Origin: an uncultured Eubacteriales bacterium
GTDB lineage: Bacteria; Bacillota; Clostridia; Lachnospirales; Lachnospiraceae
Length of the DNA: 7,685 nt
Assembly: GCA_900549105.1 (NCBI GenBank)
Contig: URND01000129.1
Coordinates: 1 to 7,685, forward strand
Direction of reading: 5' to 3'
The position numbers and the translations under genes were made by a program. Shown piece after piece: positions 1-4,780 of this stretch. The notes beneath the pieces are model-generated. The model did not search any database, was not told the DNA's origin, and saw only the letters and a list, made by a program, of their open reading frames with translations. Numbering within the stretch: the first letter of the stretch is position 1; every line of letters starts with the position of its first letter.

Positions 1-394
1 GGTGGTCGCCATCGATGCCAAACGCCGGGCAGATGGCAGCGGCTGGAATATCTATAAACATGGCGGCCGGATTGATACGGGGATGGATGCCCTGGAGTGG
101 GCTGAAAAGGTAAATAAGCTTGGTGCAGGGGAAATTTTATTGACCAGTATGGATTGTGACGGCACTAAGGCCGGATATGATATTGAGCTGACCCGTCAGA
201 TTGCGGAAATTGTTTCGGTGCCGGTCATTGCTTCCGGCGGCGCGGGCACAAAGGAGCATTTTTATGAAGCTCTGACGGAAGGAAAGGCAGATGCCGCCCT
301 GGCCGCATCCTTGTTCCACTATAAAGAACTTGAAATTAATGATTTAAAACGTTATTTAAGTGATAAGGGCGTTTCTATGCGTCTTTCATTTTAG
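1..394 (+). CDS. hisF: Imidazole glycerol phosphate synthase, cyclase subunit (C-terminal half, partial at left edge)
   Basis: HisF uses ammonia from the HisH glutaminase to convert PRFAR into imidazole glycerol phosphate and AICAR, a cytoplasmic step of histidine synthesis. About 131 C-terminal residues of this (beta/alpha)8 barrel are visible. The window opens inside the strand carrying the catalytic aspartate: VVAIDAKR matches the region of Asp130 in the Thermotoga enzyme. GAGEILLTSMDCDGTKAGYD follows at visible residues 41-60, then the phosphate-binding loops ASGGAG (77-82) and AAS (101-103), ending VSMRLSF. The GTG at base 2 is an internal valine codon; the true start lies upstream of the window. 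The stop TAG at 392-394 is 21 bases before ung, with no terminator between, so the two are probably co-transcribed. hisF is often late in his operons. The identification is secure. Confidence 0.97.
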   Translation, partial: VVAIDAKRRADGSGWNIYKHGGRIDTGMDALEWAEKVNKLGAGEILLTSMDCDGTKAGYDIELTRQIAEIVSVPVIASGGAGTKEHFYEALTEGKADAALAASLFHYKELEINDLKRYLSDKGVSMRLSF

Positions 395-415
395 AATACG
401 AAAGAGGGGAGAAAT

Positions 416-1090
416 ATGGCAGCAATCAGCAATGACTGGCTGGAACCGTTGACACCGGAGTTTCGCAAACCCTATTATGCAAAACTGTATAAAACGGTTC
501 TCAGCGAATATAACAGCCGTCAGATATATCCGGCGGCAGATGATATATTTAATGCGTTTAGCTTTACGCCGCTCTCTAAGGTGAAGGCGGTAATTCTTGG
601 GCAGGACCCATATCATGGCGACGGACAGGCCCATGGACTTTGCTTTTCTGTGAAGCCGGATGTGGAAATTCCGCCGTCACTGGTTAACATTTATACGGAG
701 CTTCATGAGGATTTGGGCTGTTATATACCGAATAACGGTTATTTAAAAAAATGGGCGGACCAAGGGGTGCTGCTCTTAAACACGGTGCTTACCGTGCGGG
801 CCCATCAGGCCAATTCTCACCGGGGCATCGGATGGGAGGAATTCACCGATGCAGCCATTCGAGTGCTGAATGAAGTGGACCGTCCGATGGTATTTATCCT
901 TTGGGGACGTCCGGCCCAGATGAAAAAATCCATGCTGAACAATCCGAAACATCTTATTTTGGAGGCGCCTCATCCGAGTCCCCTGTCTGCTTATCGGGGC
1001 TTTTTCGGAAGCCGTCCTTTCAGCCAGACAAACAATTTTTTAGTTGAACACGGTATTGAGCCAATCGACTGGCAGATTGAAAACATATAG
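416..1090 (+). CDS. ung: Uracil-DNA glycosylase, family 1
   Basis: This enzyme removes uracil from DNA, arising from cytosine deamination or dUTP misincorporation, and starts base excision repair in the cytoplasm. The 224-residue protein has the normal family-1 length and all key motifs: the water-activating motif GQDPYH (residues 62-67, catalytic Asp64), LLLNTVLTV with the uracil-contacting Asn (Asn122), and the DNA-intercalation loop HPSPLSAYRGF starting at His186. These positions nearly coincide with those of the E. coli enzyme. The ATG at 416 follows a GAGGGGA ribosome binding site at 404-410 at good spacing. The gene is 21 bases behind hisF and is closed by a strong hairpin terminator, so it appears to be the last gene of that transcript. 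Nothing unusual is seen in the protein itself. Confidence 0.97.
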   Translation: MAAISNDWLEPLTPEFRKPYYAKLYKTVLSEYNSRQIYPAADDIFNAFSFTPLSKVKAVILGQDPYHGDGQAHGLCFSVKPDVEIPPSLVNIYTELHEDLGCYIPNNGYLKKWADQGVLLLNTVLTVRAHQANSHRGIGWEEFTDAAIRVLNEVDRPMVFILWGRPAQMKKSMLNNPKHLILEAPHPSPLSAYRGFFGSRPFSQTNNFLVEHGIEPIDWQIENI

Positions 1091-1096
1091 GTTATA

Positions 1097-1145
1097 AAAA
1101 AACTCGTCCCGGAAACCTTGAAACGGTTTCCAGGAAGAGTTTTTT
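1097..1145 (+). terminator. Rho-independent terminator after ung
   Basis: An A6-CTC...GGAAACC arm (1097-1117) pairs with GGTTTCC...GAG-T6 (1125-1145) around a 7-base loop. The 21-base stem has only two mismatches. The arm ends in six Ts, and the matching A-run on the left would also let it work on the other strand. It separates the hisF-ung transcript from the DUF1848 gene. Confidence 0.88.
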
Positions 1146-1177
1146 ATGAGGTGTGATTGGAGACAGGTGAAAGCAGA

Positions 1178-2110
1178 ATGATTATACAGACAGGAATGAG
1201 AACAGATATTCCGGCATTTTATTCAAAATGGCTGCTAAATAGAATAAAGGAAGGCTTTGTGCTTGTTCGCAATCCCTATAATCCCATTCAGGTAACAAAG
1301 TATCGCCTGACGCCGGATGTGGTTGATCTGATTGCATTCTGCACAAAAAATCCTGCACCAATGCTGCCGCATATGGATGCACTGAAGGCGTACGGGCAAT
1401 ATTGGTTTATAACCATCACGCCATATGGGAAAGATATTGAACCGAATGTGCCTGATAAAGAAAAGGTGATGGAGGATTTTAAGAAGTTATCCGGCATCGT
1501 TGGCGTGGACAGCATGGGATGGAGATACGACCCGATATTTATTGATGAGAAACATTCCGTGAAATGGCATATATCTGAATTTGAAAAGATGGCAGAGAAT
1601 CTGTCCGGTTATACGAAATCCTGTGTTATCAGCTTTATTGATATCTACAAAAAGGTTGAGCGGAATTTTCCAAATGCCAGAGAAGTATCCAAAGCTGACC
1701 GAATTGGGATAGGAAAAGCATTTATCCGGATTGGGGCTAAATATGGAATGACGATAAGGCCATGTGCAGAGGGGGATGAACTGGCTGCTTATGGTGCAGA
1801 CTGCTCCGGATGTATGACAGTAAATACTTTTGAGACAGCACTTCACGCTTATCTTGATGTGCCAAAGAGAAAAAGTAATCAGAGAAATGGGCAGTGCGCC
1901 TGCCTGCTTGGGGTGGACATAGGTGCATATAATACCTGCGGCCATCTGTGTAAATACTGTTATGCGAATACAAATGCAGCTTTTGTAAAAGAAAATATGC
2001 GAAAACATGACCCGCTGTCTCCGTTTTTGCTTGGGAAAAGTATGCCGGAAGATGTTATTCATGAAGCGCAGCAGAGGAGCTGGATAGACAGACAGCTCAG
2101 ATTGTTTTAA
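1178..2110 (+). CDS. DUF1848 family protein with C-terminal CX3CX2C cysteine motif
   Basis: I recognise this as a DUF1848-type protein from its N-terminal block RTDIPAFYSKW, the segments VLVRNPYNP, TKNPAPML, ITPYGKDIEPNVP and WRYDPIFID, and the cysteine-rich C-terminal block VDIGAYNTCGHLCKYCYAN. The biochemical function is not established. From the ATG at 1178 the protein has 310 residues. Cys254, Cys258 and Cys261 form a CX3CX2C motif like the [4Fe-4S] ligands of radical-SAM enzymes, but near the C-terminus rather than the N-terminus. Further cysteines sit at 209/212 (CSGC) and 240/242 (CAC). A metal or Fe-S site is inferred, not shown. Start choice: ATG 1178 has AGGTGA at 1165-1170 and gives MIIQTGMRTDIPAFY, a natural start just before the conserved block. 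A TTG at 1157 behind GAGG would add seven residues (METGESR-like) and is the alternative. Only 32 bases separate the ung terminator from this start, leaving little room for a promoter. A small unknown ORF follows. Confidence 0.85.
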   Translation: MIIQTGMRTDIPAFYSKWLLNRIKEGFVLVRNPYNPIQVTKYRLTPDVVDLIAFCTKNPAPMLPHMDALKAYGQYWFITITPYGKDIEPNVPDKEKVMEDFKKLSGIVGVDSMGWRYDPIFIDEKHSVKWHISEFEKMAENLSGYTKSCVISFIDIYKKVERNFPNAREVSKADRIGIGKAFIRIGAKYGMTIRPCAEGDELAAYGADCSGCMTVNTFETALHAYLDVPKRKSNQRNGQCACLLGVDIGAYNTCGHLCKYCYANTNAAFVKENMRKHDPLSPFLLGKSMPEDVIHEAQQRSWIDRQLRLF

Positions 2111-2148
2111 GAATTGCCATTTATACTCCGTCAAAAAGGATAAGAAGT

Positions 2149-2181
2149 ATGTCCGTGATTGAAACAATCAGCTATGACTGA
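2149..2181 (+). other. 10-codon mini-ORF (leader peptide or frameshifted gene start)
   Basis: An AAGGA ribosome binding site at 2136-2140 sits 8 bases before an ATG that encodes MSVIETISYD and then stops at TGA (2179-2181). The ATG at 2174 of the next ORF lies inside this mini-ORF in the +1 frame, so stop and start overlap within ATGACTGA. Either this is a translationally coupled leader, or it is the true N-terminus of the next protein separated by one extra base. Without one T at the junction the reading would be ...SYDELLGQSLF... across both parts. The good ribosome binding site belongs to this frame and not to the longer ORF. Confidence 0.45.
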
Positions 2182-2359
2182 ATTGCTCGGACAATCTTTG
2201 TTTGAAGTTTGGCAAGAGCTATGTTCGGCTATTGATGAAAAACCGGAGTGTGAAGTATTCCGGAAGGTGCTGGATAAATTCTTTCACGGAGAAAGGAACC
2301 AGAAAGTGATAGCGATTTTGTTTAATCTGTATTTGTGGAGGTACAATTATGGACTATAA
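2174..2359 (+). CDS. Small protein of unknown function (about 61 residues), possibly frameshifted at its start
   Basis: I do not recognise this protein. From ATG 2174 it has 61 residues and begins MTELLGQSLFEVWQELC; a TTG at 2159 would add five residues but has no ribosome binding site of its own. It is probably helical, with an acidic-amphipathic first half and a hydrophobic stretch (VIAILFNLYLW, about residues 43-53) near the end. No signal peptide and no clear DNA-binding motif are seen. Neither start is preceded by a good Shine-Dalgarno sequence; the nearest one serves the out-of-frame mini-ORF at 2149. Translation therefore depends on coupling to that mini-ORF, or the gene carries a one-base frameshift. 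Its last 11 bases overlap the start of the GNAT gene, so the two are likely co-expressed. It could be a real small gene or the remnant of a larger one. Confidence 0.5.
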   Translation: MTELLGQSLFEVWQELCSAIDEKPECEVFRKVLDKFFHGERNQKVIAILFNLYLWRYNYGL

Positions 2360-2732
2360 AGTAGACGATAAAGAGCTTAATGCTTCAATCTTTATTCCCT
2401 TTGTTAATAAAGTATGGCAAGGTAATTATAACATGGAAAGAACGCAGAGTGCGTTATCTAAAACACTGAATATAACCGCCTATGACGGCAAAGTGCTGGT
2501 AGGGTGTTTGCGTATTCTTTCAGATGGTTATTATTTTGGGACAATTACAGAGTTGCTTGTTCTTCCAGAATATCAAAAACAGGGAGTAGGAAGTAGACTT
2601 CTTCAACTTGCAAAGGATAATACGCCGACTATGCTATACTTTGGTTCACAACCGGGAGTAGAGGGATTTTATGAAAAGAATGGCTGTCAGAAGAGTCTGC
2701 AATCCTACACAATAGAAAAGAAAAGAGAATAG
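2349..2732 (+). CDS. GNAT family N-acetyltransferase (short, 127 residues)
   Basis: GNAT enzymes move an acetyl group from acetyl-CoA to an amine on a small molecule, peptide or protein. The acetyl-CoA pyrophosphate-binding motif A is clear: the strand ITELLVLPEYQ leads into QKQGVGSRLL (about residues 76-85), matching the Q/R-x-x-G-x-G/A consensus. The later FYEKNGCQ block (about residues 107-114) is the usual GNAT C-terminal segment. A preceding strand pair, ITAYDGKVLVGCLRILSDG, is also typical. At 127 residues it is a compact single-domain member. The substrate cannot be told. The ATG follows GGAGG (2337-2341) by seven bases and overlaps the upstream small ORF by 11 bases. It does not resemble the TacT-type toxin acetyltransferases in any way I can point to, and the upstream protein does not look like their ribbon-helix-helix antitoxins. 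Confidence 0.85.
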   Translation: MDYKVDDKELNASIFIPFVNKVWQGNYNMERTQSALSKTLNITAYDGKVLVGCLRILSDGYYFGTITELLVLPEYQKQGVGSRLLQLAKDNTPTMLYFGSQPGVEGFYEKNGCQKSLQSYTIEKKRE

Positions 2733-2755
2733 CTAAATTCCGGTTTCGGAGGTCT

Positions 2756-2925
2756 ATGAAAAATGGAAATGGAATTTTAAAAAATAAATATCCCATATGT
2801 GAATTTGATACTGGTAAAAATTCGATTATATGAGATATCTGACAAGCTGTGTAGTGTTTGGGCGTGCAAAGTTGATAGAAGAGTTTAGAGCTATACTGCG
2901 CTATAGTATCATCATAAATAAATAG
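2756..2925 (+). pseudogene. Possible decayed 5' fragment of a nucleoside-phosphorylase-like gene
   Basis: A GGAGG at 2748-2752 precedes ATG 2756, which opens a 25-codon frame (NKYPICEFDTGKNSII) ending at TGA 2831-2833. A second frame starts in the overlapping ATGA (ATG 2830-2832) and runs 31 codons to TAG 2923-2925, including SCVVFGRAKLIEEF. Read together with one frameshift, the pieces resemble from memory the N-terminus of phosphorylase-superfamily proteins in Clostridia, which begin with a [FY]P[IV]xEFD-type segment and then CVI/CVV-F...K-I-E. No downstream remainder is present, so it would be a truncated relic. Alternatively these are two chance or tiny coupled ORFs. The identification rests on memory of family consensus and is tentative. 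Confidence 0.3.
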
Positions 2926-2953
2926 TGTTTCTGTCACCGGGTAGAGAATCTTG

Positions 2954-3007
2954 AGCATTCGAGTATGTATCGTTAGGTCTTAGAAGATACATAGCGGATG
3001 CTTTTTT
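2954..3007 (+). terminator. Terminator-like hairpin in the pnuC leader (candidate attenuator)
   Basis: The arm AGCATTCG-AG-TATGTATC (2954-2971) pairs with GATACATA-G-CGGATGCT (2986-3002): eight pairs, a 2x1 internal loop, then eight more pairs including one G-T, closed by a 14-base loop. Six Ts follow at 3002-3007. The T-run ends only three bases before the pnuC Shine-Dalgarno GGAGGA (3011-3016). It either terminates upstream transcription or acts as a conditional attenuator for pnuC. I see no convincing antiterminator and match no known riboswitch consensus. Confidence 0.65.
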
Positions 3008-3019
3008 ATTGGAGGATAT

Positions 3020-3706
3020 ATGAATATACTTGAGTCGATTAAAAACTTGTCAAAAGCAGAGAAAACCAGATGGTTAATTTCATTGATAATAATTATTGTT
3101 TCGTCGTGCCTGTTTTATGAAAAAGATGTTTTAACAATCATTGCTTCTATCATAGGTGCAACAGCACTCATATTTGTTGGTAAGGGAGATGCGATAGGAC
3201 AATTGTTGACTATCATCTTTGCGGTAATTTATGGGATTATTTCATTTCGGTTTCATTATTATGGAGAAATGATTACTTATGTCGGAATGACAGCACCGTC
3301 AGCACTTTGGGCAATGATTATGTGGCTAAAGAATCCATATTCCAAAAGAGAAGTTAAAGTTGGAGAAATGACAAAAGTAAAATGGTGCCTGTTAGTTGTT
3401 AGTGCCGTGATAGTCACATTGATTATGTGGAGGGTGTTAGCATACTTCAATACAGCAAATATACTATTTAGTACGATTTCTGTGACAACCAGTTATTTGG
3501 CGTCTATGCTGATGGTCTTAAGAAGTCCTTGTTATGCAGTGTGTTATGCAGCGAACGATATTATTCTTATTGTTCTTTGGATGCTGGCATCTATGGTTAA
3601 TATAGGTTATTTACCGATGGTACTTTGCTTTCTAATTTTTCTTATAAATGACTTATATGGATTTATAAACTGGAAAAGAATGAAAAACAGGCAGGATAAT
3701 AGATAG
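3020..3706 (+). CDS. pnuC: PnuC-family transporter (nicotinamide riboside or related vitamin)
   Basis: PnuC proteins are facilitators in the cytoplasmic membrane. Most import nicotinamide riboside for NAD synthesis; relatives carry thiamine or other nucleosides. The 228-residue protein has the family's normal length and is highly hydrophobic, with about seven or eight membrane segments (roughly residues 17-33, 36-53, 59-75, 84-103, 121-140, 147-167, 175-193 and 197-215). Family-like blocks are GQLLTIIFAVIYG (60-72), the segment from ITYVGM to LKNPYS (85-108), YAANDIILIVLW (176-187) and the C-terminal NDLYGFINWKRM (210-221). The ATG follows GGAGGA (3011-3016) at close spacing. A terminator-like hairpin with a T-run immediately before that ribosome binding site suggests transcript attenuation. 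No kinase or NAD-pathway gene is adjacent and no TPP box is visible, so the substrate remains unassigned; the symbol denotes the family. Confidence 0.87.
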   Translation: MNILESIKNLSKAEKTRWLISLIIIIVSSCLFYEKDVLTIIASIIGATALIFVGKGDAIGQLLTIIFAVIYGIISFRFHYYGEMITYVGMTAPSALWAMIMWLKNPYSKREVKVGEMTKVKWCLLVVSAVIVTLIMWRVLAYFNTANILFSTISVTTSYLASMLMVLRSPCYAVCYAANDIILIVLWMLASMVNIGYLPMVLCFLIFLINDLYGFINWKRMKNRQDNR

Positions 3707-3909
3707 CAATAGGAAACGGAAACTTCCGGTTAAACGGTACAACCGTTGAATTTCACTGTAAACTCACGAAGAGCATACAATCCCTACTCAAAAAGCGATA
3801 GCCGCACCTCCAAGGGCGCAGTCCTTACCACGAAAAACGCCATAACCATGGGCGTTTTCGCATGCCATTTCCTGAATGAGTATATTGTTTAACTGTTTTT
3901 AATTTATAT
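3707..3909 (+). other. Non-annotated GC-richer block with short ORF (3734-3892) and inverted repeats
   Basis: No confident gene lies here. The block from about 3720 to 3880 is more GC-rich than pnuC before it and the AT-rich DNA after it. One frame is open from just after TAA 3731-3733 to TAA 3890-3892, 52 codons, and looks coherent (VNSRRAYNPYSKSDSRTSKG, then ITMGVFACHFLNEYIV). It lacks a ribosome binding site; the only early start is a TTG at 3746, inside an inverted repeat. That repeat is perfect: AACGGT (3733-3738), ACA, ACCGTT (3742-3747). It may be the remnant of a longer gene or a dispersed intergenic repeat. I cannot assign a function. Confidence 0.35.
3834..3858 (+). terminator. Possible terminator downstream of pnuC
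   Basis: AAAACGCC (3834-3841) pairs exactly with GGCGTTTT (3851-3858) around a nine-base loop. The T-run is only four bases before CG, so it would be weak. The A-run on the left gives it similar potential on the opposite strand. It also lies inside the 52-codon open frame, which leaves its role uncertain. Confidence 0.4.
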
Positions 3910-3928
3910 ACCTGCGCAATGCACAGGT
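3910..3928. repeat. Short imperfect inverted repeat
   Basis: ACCTGCGC and GCACAGGT flank a three-base loop (AAT), giving seven pairs out of eight. No T-run follows. It could be a protein-binding site or a small hairpin at the border of the GC-richer block and the AT-rich upstream region of the toxin-antitoxin genes. No function is evident. Confidence 0.35.
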
Positions 3929-4017
3929 TTGAAAACAAGATGAAGTATTGAATCATATAAAAATCATATTTAAAACATATTAATAGAAATACCACAAATA
4001 ATAATGCTAAATTATTA

Positions 4018-4047
4018 CAAACGTATTGACTTGGCAATACTTGTTTG
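4018..4047. promoter_or_regulatory. Palindromic operator candidate for the toxin-antitoxin operon
   Basis: CAAACGTATTG and CAATACTTGTTTG form an inverted repeat. The core GTATTG (4023-4028) and CAATAC (4035-4040) pair exactly across six bases, and CAAAC (4018-4022) and GTTTG (4043-4047) extend it with a two-base offset. It covers both candidate -35 elements 45-75 bases before the antitoxin start, as expected of an operator for autorepression by a ribbon-helix-helix antitoxin. Binding is inferred. Confidence 0.6.
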
Positions 4048-4060
4048 CTATTTTTATAGT
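4026..4060 (+). promoter_or_regulatory. Promoter of the toxin-antitoxin operon
   Basis: Two overlapping readings are possible. One is TTGGCA (4031-4036), an 18-base spacer and TATAGT (4055-4060). The other is TTGACT (4026-4031), a 17-base spacer and TATTTT (4049-4054) with an extended TGC in front. Both are vegetative-type (sigma-A-like) and lie within the AT-rich stretch before the antitoxin gene. Confidence 0.6.
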
Positions 4061-4091
4061 AGAAATAGAGTAGCTGTAGGAGGTGGCGTAA

Positions 4092-4385
4092 ATGGCAAGT
4101 ACGATTCAAGTAAGAGTAGACGATGATTTAAAAAGAAAGTCAGATGCTTTGTTTAAAGATTTAGGAACAGATACTACAACTGCAATCCGTATATTTTTAA
4201 CACAGGCGCTGGCAGTAAATGGTTTCCCATTTGAGATAAAAAGGGCAACTGCAAATCCATATGAAACATTAACAGAACAAGAAATATTGGATAAGCTGGA
4301 AAAATCGCGTGAGCACGCAGCACAGGGGATGTATAAAGATGCGACAGAAGTTTCTCGTGATGTGAGGGCAAAGTATGGATTATAA
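4092..4385 (+). CDS. RelB/DinJ family antitoxin
   Basis: The antitoxin of a type II pair binds and neutralises the toxin encoded just downstream and normally represses its own operon. The 97-residue protein has an N-terminal ribbon-helix-helix DNA-binding fold: a beta strand TIQVRVDDDLK (about residues 4-14), helix 1 to about residue 24, a turn GTDTTTA, and helix 2 AIRIFLTQALAVNG (31-44) followed by PFEI, all typical of RelB/DinJ. The C-terminal half (about 55-97) is charged and helical and would wrap the toxin. The ATG at 4092 has a strong AGGAGG at 4078-4083. The final 11 bases overlap the toxin start, giving translational coupling. A palindrome overlapping the promoter is the likely operator. 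Family assignment is firm; the exact subfamily is not. Confidence 0.92.
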   Translation: MASTIQVRVDDDLKRKSDALFKDLGTDTTTAIRIFLTQALAVNGFPFEIKRATANPYETLTEQEILDKLEKSREHAAQGMYKDATEVSRDVRAKYGL

Positions 4386-4689
4386 AGTAGTAGTTACAAG
4401 AGATGCAGAAGAAGACTTAGAGCGTTTTATTAAATATCTTATTATTGAGAAAGAGAGTATGCAGGCGGCAGAAAATGTACTGAATGATTATGATGCAACA
4501 ATCGAAAGTCTAAAGCATGTGGCCGGAAGTTTGAAGCTGTGTGATAACCCGAGGTTGCGTCAGTTAGAATATCGTCGTATTAACTTCTTAAATCACAGAT
4601 ATTTTATGCTATATCGCATCGTGGATAATATAGTATTTGTGGATAATATTTTTCATGAGTTACTGGATTATGAAAATAAGATGTATTAG
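4375..4689 (+). CDS. RelE/ParE family toxin
   Basis: This is the toxin of the type II pair. RelE-type members cleave mRNA at the ribosome, while ParE-type members poison gyrase; the sequence does not settle which. The 104-residue protein has normal length and the usual layout: strand MDYKVVVTRDAEEDLERF (residues 1-18), two helices, then the basic strand region RLRQLEYRRINFLNHRYFMLYRI (around 60-82), and a C-terminal FHELLDYEN (93-101). Arg67, Arg68, Arg81, His94 and Tyr99 are candidate functional residues, judged only from position and family pattern. It starts inside the antitoxin gene (11-base overlap), so it depends on translational coupling. A hairpin terminator follows 34 bases after its stop. 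It appears intact. Confidence 0.9.
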   Translation: MDYKVVVTRDAEEDLERFIKYLIIEKESMQAAENVLNDYDATIESLKHVAGSLKLCDNPRLRQLEYRRINFLNHRYFMLYRIVDNIVFVDNIFHELLDYENKMY

Positions 4690-4722
4690 TCGTAACACAG
4701 AAAGAAAAATCTAATTATACAG

Positions 4723-4761
4723 CACAAGCAGGAGACGGTGAATGCCCGCCTCCTGCCTGTG
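4723..4761. terminator. Shared terminator between the toxin gene and the convergent activase gene
   Basis: The left arm 4723-4738 (CACAAGCAGGAGACGG) and the right arm 4746-4761 pair over 16 positions with two A-C mismatches and a seven-base loop. T-rich but not pure T-runs flank it on both strands. It lies between two convergent genes (stops at 4687-4689 and 4781-4783), so it probably serves both. Confidence 0.7.
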
Positions 4762-4780
4762 TATATACTTTCTGATTGAC

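Noticed and set aside
2..4. GTG at base 2 as the start of a short protein
   Set aside because: It is an internal valine codon of hisF; the N-terminal half of the barrel must lie upstream of the window.
1487..2167. A 226-codon open frame on the minus strand opposite the DUF1848 gene
   Set aside because: It has no recognisable protein pattern and lies wholly opposite a gene with clear family motifs; it is an antisense shadow.
2174..2732. Small ORF plus GNAT as a TacT-type toxin-antitoxin pair
   Set aside because: The overlap resembles toxin-antitoxin pairs, but the small protein lacks a ribbon-helix-helix pattern and the GNAT shows no toxin-specific feature I can identify.
2872..2907. Promoter TTGATA ... 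TATACT or TATAGT before pnuC
   Set aside because: Spacers of 14 and 24 bases are outside the normal range, so no promoter is called.
2733..3019. TPP, preQ1 or NAD+ riboswitch before pnuC
   Set aside because: I could not find the conserved cores (for example CUGAGA for TPP) in the leader; only the hairpin-plus-T-run is supported.
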